Shown piece after piece: positions 28,775 to 64,000 of a stretch of 64,000 nucleotides of DNA. Under the pieces are notes generated by a model, which did not search any database, was not told where the DNA came from, and was given only the letters and a program-made list of their open reading frames with translations. This stretch comes from Epinephelus fuscoguttatus (taxonomy: Eukaryota > Chordata > Actinopteri > Perciformes > Serranidae). The stretch is from assembly GCF_011397635.1 (NCBI RefSeq), contig NC_064773.1, positions 24,592,449 through 24,656,448 of the forward strand. The letters are read 5' to 3'. The number at the start of each line of letters is the position of its first letter. Position 1 is the stretch's first letter. Both the position numbers and the translations under genes were made by a program.

Positions 28775-29099
28775 CTGAAAGTGAAAACGACACAAAATTA
28801 GACAGCAGACAAGAAAACAGAAGGAGCTGTGTGTGTGTGTGAGCTGTGTGTAAGAAAGCATCACAATCACATTCACACCCCACCAGACATCCGCGACAGC
28901 TTCACCCAGCTGGCAGATGGTTGTCAGAACCGACAGGAAACGCTGTGAACCGGCCAGATAGGAATGTGGGAAGCCAGGAACTCTTTTACAAAGTTGTGAA
29001 AATGACCTGAGAAGACTCCGAGCTATATTTGTTCAGTACATAATCCTAAAATAAACAGTCTGGGCTACTCTAAAATAAGCTGTCAGCTCTGTGTGGTGC

Positions 29100-30150
29100 A
29101 GGCGGCACGACGCAAACTGCAGTTGCCATGGTTACAAGATTTAGTACAGACCTAACGTTAGCTTCTAAAAAGTGTTTTGTTTTTTTAAAATACAGTTACA
29201 GTAGTTTAATCATGTATATATATCTCCTTTAACAGCCTACAGACATTTTCTAAATAATACTTTTACATTAAGTAACTTAAAACGTTACCGGACACCGGAA
29301 ATGAACTTTGAACTCTGAGTTTCGGCCAATGGAGGAGATGCAGGCTACCGGTGGTTGGAACAGCTGGCTATGGTTTGTCAATACTTGTTTTGAAAGTTTA
29401 GTTTTTTAAGTACTTTTGTACTTTATCGTTTCTGGTATACTTTCATATGTAGTCAAGGCATTCTTAATCATTTAAACCTCTAGAGTTGACACGTGAGAAA
29501 GCTTCTCTCCGCTAGCGTTAGCTTGTTATATCAGAAGTGCTAGCGGTTAGCTTGTTAGCTAGCCGAAGCTTTATACACTTTACTGACTGACTTGCCACAC
29601 TACAAGACGCCACTTTATCGATACCAGTTATACCCTGTTTCTTTGTAACTTGCTAATAAAATACATTGTCAGACAGTGAGGCGCGGAGTTCAGTTAAATT
29701 GTCATCGCCCTGGTTGGGTTGTTAAGTCTGTACGCACTGATTGCATAATTGTAGCCACCAGCGCAGTGTGTGTCAGCCACCATCTCATTGCTCGCACTTG
29801 AACTGAAGTGCCACAATGAGCCACCCCACAGCTATGTGCGACTCTGTGCGCTGCAGTGGATGTACAGTTGCTGTCTGCGCTGCCCGGGTCCGCAACTAGA
29901 AGCTCTCTCTGGTGTATCCAGGATTACTACTCGCAGGGCTGTGAGGATTTATTCAAACTACTATATGTGTTTTGCGTCTCTCTTCACAGATTGTTTGCTG
30001 CTATGAAAGGACATTAATTGAATGTGAGTATACTGTGGGATCATAGCTGTGTATTTTAGGCAGACCATGATGTGTTGGTGGTGATACTCTGAAGCTAGAC
30101 TGCTTTAAATATATTCCCTGTGATGAAACTGTTTATGTGTGTTTTAACAG
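29100..30150. promoter_or_regulatory. Shared morn2/dhx57 5' region
   Basis: The region lies between the most upstream morn2 exon found (minus) and the dhx57 start exon (plus). It contains an RFX-like X-box near-match GTTGCC-AT-GGTTAC (29122-29135), a CCAAT box near 29326 and an ETS-like CCGGAAAT near 29295. A likely dhx57 5'UTR exon ends at about 30023, where ATTGAAT is followed by gtgagt. Divergent MORN2-DHX57 order is also found in human. The transcription starts themselves cannot be read from the sequence. Confidence 0.45.
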
Positions 30151-30154
30151 AGAA

Positions 30155-40223
<10,069 letters not shown>

Positions 40224-41088
40224 CTCTGCTACTTGGCACCTCCTTTCAACCTTTATTGTCACCATCAAGTGCTTACATGCATGACGCTCTGCAGTTCAAA
40301 TGTCTGCATCACTGCCACTAAGTGATTTTGATAGCATTTATTAGGAAGAAATCAGGGTTAACAACCTTGAAACTGGGTAAGATTTGTATTATATCTCTCA
40401 GAGACAGATCAGCAGGGCACATACTGAGGTTGAAGTGAGGTTGAAGTGCTGCTGCCACCTGACACTTTATCATAACTATCAGTTTACATGGAAACAAAAG
40501 TGTTATTGTGTTGCTGCACTGGAGGCTCTTTCAAAGCAAATTCTGCCTTCAAAGGGGAAAAAAAAGCTCTATGCAGGTGATCCACAAACCTCCGTCATTT
40601 TTAAAGCTGGAATAAAAAGCACTTCTCGCTATTTTTACAAGTCTTATTTTGACAATTATGAAATGCAACCATAGAAAGGTCTTGTCTTGATGCCACACTA
40701 CTGTATGAGCAGTAAACTGGCACACGGTTGATTGTTGAATTTGATGTCAGATATAATTTGTATACAGTGCATTTTTATTTTGGGTTGTGTGTCTCGCTCA
40801 CAACTGAGAAGTGTCTTGGGTCCATATTGGATTTCCTACGCTCACAGTGACTTGTTATGGTTGTGTATATTTATTTGTCTTGCATGACTGAGAGATCCAA
40901 GAGCTTCTGCATGGTATTCGGCTGTTTTACACTCACTGAATGTATTTAAATGCAAGTGATGTCAAAACTACACTTTCACAATGTGAATGCAAGGGCTTTT
41001 TAAATCAGGAGTATTTGGTGAGAATTGCCAAAGAATTTAAAAGCTTTTTGTCTTAACAAGCGATGAATTCCACTGCACTAAAAATAAA
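40224..41088 (+). other. dhx57: dhx57 3' untranslated region with two poly(A) signals
   Basis: No coding exon is supported between the dhx57 stop and 41132. AATAAA hexamers occur at 40611-40616 and 41083-41088; the second would give a 3'UTR of about 0.9 kb. A 96-codon open frame at 40384-40674 is taken as chance reading within the UTR, because it resembles nothing known and has no splice context. Confidence 0.6.
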
Positions 41089-41164
41089 CTAAGTCAGAGA
41101 GAGCTGTTTGTCAGCTTTTATTTTATTTACAGCAGACTTGCTTTTGCACCTTTGCGCTCATCTC

Positions 41165-42610
41165 ATGTTGTATTTGAAGCCCAGCTGCGTCTTGGATGCA
41201 ACAAAAGAATTTACAGGCTTGGAGAGGCCAGCCCCTTCATTCATGAACGAGTCTGAACTGTTTCTACGACAACAGGACATAAACAGATGGGGTATCACTG
41301 TCCCAGCTGAAGCCATTCAGTTGCCACTTACGACAGTGCCAAGTCCAGAACTGGTAAGATATACTTCTATATTTTTAATTTGTGTGATTGTGTTTTGAGA
41401 AAGCACTTTGTGTATTACGTAGACATTAAATTATCTTGTTTATCTGACAAATACTGTTCTACTGTTAATTATAGCATTCTGTGTATGCATCTCATTTTAC
41501 AGATGGGCAAATAATCTCTCATATTGGAAGTGACCTTGACATCTTTGACCATGGTAAAGTATACGTAACATTAAAGCTACAGTAGGTGACTTTTATTTTA
41601 ACAAAAGAAGCACTTTTTGCCATATTTGCTGAAACTGTCACTGTATTCTTACAGTTGTACATTAGATCAGTGTGTGATGCCAATCCAGGTGTGCGGTGGG
41701 ATTTTGTAATAACCACACATTGTTACTGCAATATTCAACTCTGCCTATACAAGAAGTTAAGAGAATTTTTAATTTACTGTATTAGTATGTTGTGTGTACC
41801 CATCTCCTAATGGAGGCAAACTCTTGCAAAAAATGTAATTTAATTTAGTGTAAAAAAATCTTCAGACATCTGTGAAAAAAATCTGTCTGCCTCCTCATAG
41901 TGCTCCTAATGGCATTTGCAAAGAATCCACCATGCCTGAAAGAAAACAACCAATCAGACTTGACGAGTCTCTAACACACAGCAAAGACAAGTAAACATGA
42001 CGGTCTTCTGTAAAAGTGAAAGCATTTCGTCATTAGTCTTTTTTGTTTACTTGTATTTGCTGTTGTGCACAAGCAGTGATTGACACTGTTAGGGACTCCT
42101 TGGTTCTGATTGGTTGTTTCTGTTCATGTGTGGTAATACCATTAGAAGCAATACTAGATTTTTCCATAGATTATCTGTCTCCCATACTACTGTCAGGAAG
42201 AAGTGAGTTTAAGCAAATATGAAAAAAGTGTGTTTTTTATAAAAGTTAACAACTGTAGCGTTGATAGACCATCACAATTATCTGGTCCAATCAATTTTGT
42301 CAAAGTAGAAGAACCTAAATGGTCTAAACCCCTTGTGTTTTCTTCAAAGCCCACCAAAATCAAGAAATCAAGGTCCCAGAGTTCTCGGCCCGCCAAGAAG
42401 ACTGGGAGTCCAAAAACACCCAAAAAGAAGTCCTCTAGTGCCAAATCCACCAAGACAGAGGTGGACATCCTCAGCCCAGCAGCCATGGAGAATGTCTACT
42501 ACATTTCCCACAATGCAGTGGACTGTCTGGAGTTCAGAGGCTTTGGGTGGCCACATTCAAACAAGAAGAAGAAAAAGAAGAAGGGGACAAAACGGAAGAA
42601 GAAAAAGTAA
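41165..42610 (+). CDS. smkr1: Small lysine-rich protein 1, with N-terminal extension
   Basis: SMKR1 is a short, very basic vertebrate protein of unknown function. The exon 42197-42610 ends with a Lys/Ser/Pro-rich stretch, the diagnostic core [20 protein letters not shown] and [10 protein letters not shown], then a K-rich tail ending in GTKRKKKK. An upstream exon ending at 41353 (CCAGAACTG before gtaaga) joins phase 0 to the acceptor ctgtcag at 42196. It adds sequence including [15 protein letters not shown] and [13 protein letters not shown]. With the ATG at 41165 the product would be about 200 aa, against well under 100 aa in mammals. An acceptor (tttatttacag) ending at 41132 suggests that a further upstream exon is possible, so the true start is uncertain. 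A poly(A) signal lies at 42984-42989. The core is well recognised; the extension rests only on open frame and splice sites. Confidence 0.75.
41570..42190. repeat. Dispersed teleost repeat in the smkr1 intron
   Basis: Phrases such as ttaaagctacagtaggtgactttta, atatttgctgaaactgtcact and gtgctcctaatggcatttgc, then aaccaatcag, are recognisable parts of a repeat scattered through teleost genomes. No coding sequence or clear termini were resolved, and the family was not determined. Confidence 0.45.
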
Positions 42611-43387
42611 ATTATACAATTTATTTTTGCCAAACCAAAGTGAATTTTTTCTTTTTTTCTGGTAATGAGTTACATTTAAATGTTTTGCAAATGGCGCCAT
42701 CTTATGGACACAATTGAGATTACACAACCTAAATATATCAAGTTTTGACTGCTGGAGTGCAATGCAGCAAATATGGGTCTCTATCTTTGTGTTTCTTCCC
42801 ACAAATTCATACAGGAGCTCAAAACTGTAAAGCTTAACTTCATTCATGAGGCACAGACTTTCAAAATCATGAACAGCAATTTTATTGTAAACTGAATGAT
42901 TCAGAGGTGTTTGCACTAATGTCAAAAAATTTGGCAGTTATTGATACATTTGAATGTTGTGAAGGAAACTTCAAACTTTCTGCAATAAAACAAAAGAGCA
43001 ACTATATTCACTTCAAAGAACATAATATGCACCTAATATGGAGATAATGAATATAAAGTGTAAGTTAAAACACCACAGTGCATCCTTGTAAAGGCCAGCC
43101 AACAGTGCCATGATACTGGACTTAAAGTGATCCCACCACTCAGTTATAATATTCTTTAAATCCAGTCTTTGCACAATTTCTCTTATAAAAATAGGCTACA
43201 CTGAGAACATGCCTATAAAACTAAGGGAGGAAACAAATACTGCTCCAGGCACTGTCAATATTTTCATTTATATTTTACATTTTCAATCCTTTTCTCAAAT
43301 GTACACTCATTGTACCATAACCCTGTAAAATAAATAGTTTGTCTCCAGAGTGCATCTCTTCTTGTTCACGACATGGTCCCACTTGGC
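42611..43387. other. Convergent smkr1/stmp1 3' region
   Basis: Plus-strand AATAAA at 42984-42989 fits the smkr1 3' end. The minus-strand signal (TTTATT on plus) at 42881-42886 fits the stmp1 3' end, which would make the two 3'UTRs overlap by about 100 bp. Apart from short AT-rich sequence nothing else is seen. Confidence 0.4.
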
Positions 43388-44948
43388 TCACTCTGGGGGC
43401 TTCTTCTTCGCTTCAACATCTTTCTTAAAGTCTTCAAGTTTTTTGGCTATGTTGGGAACCTAGAAAGGAAAAATCAGTACTGTCAGTGCAATGTGATGCA
43501 CACATACAGTTACCAGTTTATTAAGTACACCTTAAAAATACTGCAGTCTGGCAAAAGTTCTGCAATAAGTCCTATTTCTACACAAAGGTTATAATGGTCG
43601 GTTTATGATGCAACTTCAACTTTAAAAATGTATTTCATTACACTGAGAGGTGTTTCTAACAATAAATCTAATGTGTATATTCACACTGATCAGCCACAAT
43701 ATTAAAACTACTGGCAGATGAAGCGACTAACACTGATTATCTTGTTACAATGTAATGCTCTGCTGGGAAACCTTTCATGTGGATGCCACTTGACATGCAC
43801 CACCCACCCAAACACTGTTACAGACTAAGTATCCCCCCTCATGCCAATGTAACTCCCTAATAGCAGTGGCCCCCCAGCAGGACAATGCACAATGCTATGC
43901 TGCAAAAACTGTTCAGGAATGGCTCGAGGAATGTGACAAAGACCTCACGGTGTCCACCTGGCCTCCATATTCCCCAGATAGATCACCTTCTGATTGAGCA
44001 TCTTTGGGACACAGCGGGACCAGTGGTACCACCGATCCACGGTGGGGACCTCGGATTAGAATTGGCTCTGACCTGTTAAGGCATGGACACAGGACCATTT
44101 GGGGGTCCTGTGATATCTGGCACCGGGGCATTGATGGTGAATCCGTTGAGTCCTGTGGGTTGTGAGGTGGAGTACCAGCACATCCCACAGATGCTCGATC
44201 AGATTGGGATCTGGGGACTTTGGAGGTCCATGCTTTGAGCTCTTTGTCACCTTCCTCATGGCCATTCCTGAACACTTTTTGCTGTGTGGCATGATGCATT
44301 ATCCTGCTGGCAGGGGGGTCACTGCCATTGAGGAGTACCTTCCCATTATAACCATCATGAAGGTGGTATTTACTGCAGTACAGTTGTATTTGACTGAATT
44401 AGTTATAACAATGTGCACCAAAAAAAAACGGCAACATCTGTCATTGCTCCTGCTTCACCTGTCCGGACAGCCTCAGTTCCTCCGGCGAAGGCGCGGTACA
44501 GATGGATAACTTTAATTGACTCGTCATGAAAAGTAGACAACTTCACTTTACTCATTGATTTTAAATTGTGAACGTTTATAAATAACAAACTTACATCATA
44601 GTTTTGAGCCAGGTACATCCCGACAACATTCCCCAAGGTAAAGCCAGCCTGGAAGACAAACAGGACATGTCATTTAAGGCCAAAATGTCTGACTTAATGT
44701 TACATTAGCATCACCTAAGTTTCACATAAACTATCATTTCAGTGACTTTAACGAGGTGACATGTTTAACCGCTAGCTATATCGTGGCTCAGCTTTGTGTA
44801 CACATGTTAAAGTAAACATTTCAAGAGTTTTGACAAGTTACGCTAACACGTTAACATTAGCTGGGCTAGTTTCGCATCCCGTAGCATCCTACTAAACGTC
44901 GATGTCATGCATGATAACGTAGGTTAAACTCACCAGAAACTGTAGCAT
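43388..44948 (-). CDS. stmp1: Short transmembrane mitochondrial protein 1 (46-aa micropeptide)
   Basis: STMP1 (mitolamban, formerly C7orf73) is a single-pass mitochondrial membrane micropeptide of about 47 aa, reported to associate with respiratory complex III and to promote mitochondrial fission. Three minus-strand exons join in phase 0: 44934-44948 (MLQFL), 44595-44648 (AGFTLGNVVGMYLAQNYD) and 43388-43459 (VPNIAKKLEDFKKD, then VEAKKKPPE and TGA). The hydrophobic N-terminal helix and charged C-terminal tail match the human protein nearly residue for residue (human has LGFTLGNVVG and ends KKKPPSA). All splice sites are GT-AG. The second intron contains an inverted pair of Tc1-like fragments. 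The gene is head-to-head with dnm1l, 388 bp apart, and convergent with smkr1. Every exon is too short to be noticed as an open frame by itself. Confidence 0.93.
43683..44360. mobile_element. Two Tc1-like fragments in head-on inverted arrangement
   Basis: From 43683 (CACTGATCAGCCACAATATT) to about 44088 the transposase C-terminal region runs on the plus strand, with sequence like AKTVQEWLEECDKDLTV after one frame shift and PPYSPDR. From about 44090 to 44350 the same region runs on the minus strand (PPKSPDPNLIEHLWDVL, a Tc1 DDE-region signature). The pair forms a foldback in the stmp1 intron 43460-44594. No intact frame remains. Confidence 0.7.
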
Positions 44949-45093
44949 AGTGGAATAATGAAGAATTGGTAACAGTAGTGTAATTTACTGACTTAAAGTC
45001 AGGCGGTAAGTTGAAGGTTAGCGAGCGGAAGTCAACCAATCTACTCGGTTAACACATAGGGTAACGAAGCTCGCCCGTCATCAACAATGCATT

Positions 45094-45105
45094 TGCGCAT
45101 GCGCG
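45094..45105. promoter_or_regulatory. NRF1 binding site
   Basis: TGCGCATGCGCG matches the NRF1 consensus YGCGCAYGCGCR exactly and its core is palindromic. NRF1 is a nuclear activator of many genes for mitochondrial proteins. It lies 243 bp upstream of the dnm1l ATG and 146 bp upstream of the stmp1 ATG. Confidence 0.8.
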
Positions 45106-45195
45106 GGAATTATTCACTATCGCGTTATTTTCAAACACTGTAGTCGTTTCCTCAGCCTGAGATGTAGATGAGATGTAGCTGCTCCCTATAGGAAG

Positions 45196-45210
45196 ACTAC
45201 AATTCCCAGC
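45196..45210 (+). promoter_or_regulatory. ZNF143/THAP11-type promoter motif
   Basis: ACTACAATTCCCAGC matches the core of the ACTACAATTCCCAGAATGC promoter element bound by ZNF143 with THAP11. This element is common in bidirectional, TATA-less vertebrate promoters. It lies 127 bp upstream of the dnm1l ATG. Confidence 0.75.
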
Positions 45211-45327
45211 ACAACACGAAACCTACCGTTCAGCCAGTGGGTGTTGTTGCAATGGTGGTGTCGGTGGGACATTGAATGACTTTGGCCCCATCACGAAATT
45301 AGCTCGGTTTATTAATTTTATTTGTAA

Positions 45328-63498
<18,171 letters not shown>

Positions 63499-64000
63499 AA
63501 AATCAACAAAGGGAGCTGAACCTGATCAGTTATCTCCTCATCATGCCTGAAGGACCGACGCTCCACGCACTCATCATGTCCGAACATGACGTTTGGATTA
63601 GCAACCATGAAAATGCACTGTTCTGATCCCTGCTCAGTGTGGGTATCATATTAGCTCACAGGCTACCTGGAAGATATCTAAGTTAACCGTTTATTTATAA
63701 TGCTTGGTGTTGTAGAGTACATGCGCTGCCTCTGATAGCTAATGTAAGATTTTAGAAACTGCAGTTGCCACCCACGGCTCTTGGAGGAGAGTGCAGCCAA
63801 AGGCAACGTACTCTTCATTTCTGACAGACTGTGGTTAACCAGTATGGAAATGGACTTTTGTGTGAAGTGGAAATGAAAGTTTTGATGCCATTTTGGCAGC
63901 TCCACAAAGCATTGTGCTAATGTTTTGGCTCCAGGTTATAAAAAAAAAAATCAAAAACATTATTCATCTCCTCATCTGCAGTCGTTTGATTTAGGAGTAG
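63499..64000 (+). other. dnm1l: dnm1l 3' untranslated region, running off the window
   Basis: No coding sequence is seen after the TGA at 63496-63498. An A-run at about 63941-63950 is genomic. No clear AATAAA is present before the window ends, so the poly(A) site probably lies outside. Confidence 0.5.

Noticed and set aside
29770-30006. 78-codon open frame upstream of dhx57
   Set aside because: It resembles no known protein and lies in the 5'UTR/promoter region, so it is at most an upstream open frame.
40384-40674. 96-codon open frame after the dhx57 stop
   Set aside because: It lies in the 3'UTR, contains a poly(A) hexamer within it and has no recognisable similarity.

Overview
This window is vertebrate nuclear DNA, almost certainly from a ray-finned (teleost) fish, probably a percomorph. 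It has compact multi-exon genes with GT-AG introns, abundant (CA)n/(GT)n microsatellites, and short DNA-transposon remnants of types familiar from teleosts: Tc1-like, PIF/Harbinger, hAT, foldback MITEs and tRNA-derived SINEs. Species and family cannot be fixed from the sequence. I see no virus-like element, CRISPR array or stand-alone RNA gene.

Six protein-coding genes can be assembled exon by exon with consistent splice phases. From left to right they are: strip2 (+, 2211-21131, 5' end outside the window); morn2 (-, 25714-28774, first coding exon not located); dhx57 (+, 30155-40223, complete, about 1440 aa); smkr1 (+, about 41165-42610, with an unexpected N-terminal exon); stmp1 (-, 43388-44948, complete 46-aa micropeptide); and dnm1l/Drp1 (+, 45337-63498, complete, about 708 aa). 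morn2 and dhx57 diverge from a shared 5' region. smkr1 and stmp1 converge. stmp1 and dnm1l are head-to-head, with 388 bp between their start codons; that gap carries a perfect NRF1-type palindrome and a ZNF143/THAP11-type motif.

Functionally the window mixes a STRIPAK scaffold subunit (strip2), a MORN-repeat protein (morn2), an RNA helicase (dhx57), a small lysine-rich protein of unknown function (smkr1), a mitochondrial micropeptide (stmp1) and the mitochondrial fission GTPase (dnm1l). The most interesting arrangement is the stmp1/dnm1l pair: two proteins of mitochondrial membranes apparently sharing one compact promoter with a binding site for a nuclear regulator of mitochondrial genes.

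Introns and intergenic DNA carry the accessory structure. strip2 introns and the flank downstream hold four PIF/Harbinger remnants, one of them amplified into a 182-bp tandem array. The same strip2 gene holds a SINE with an 18-bp perfect target-site duplication. The stmp1 intron has two Tc1-like halves facing each other. dnm1l introns hold a second Tc1-like copy, a TTAA-flanked transposon containing a SINE and a LINE fragment, a pair of inverted 43-nt hairpins resembling degenerate hammerhead ribozymes, and interlocked inverted repeats. Exon ends were set by reading splice sites and protein similarity from memory; no alignment was run.
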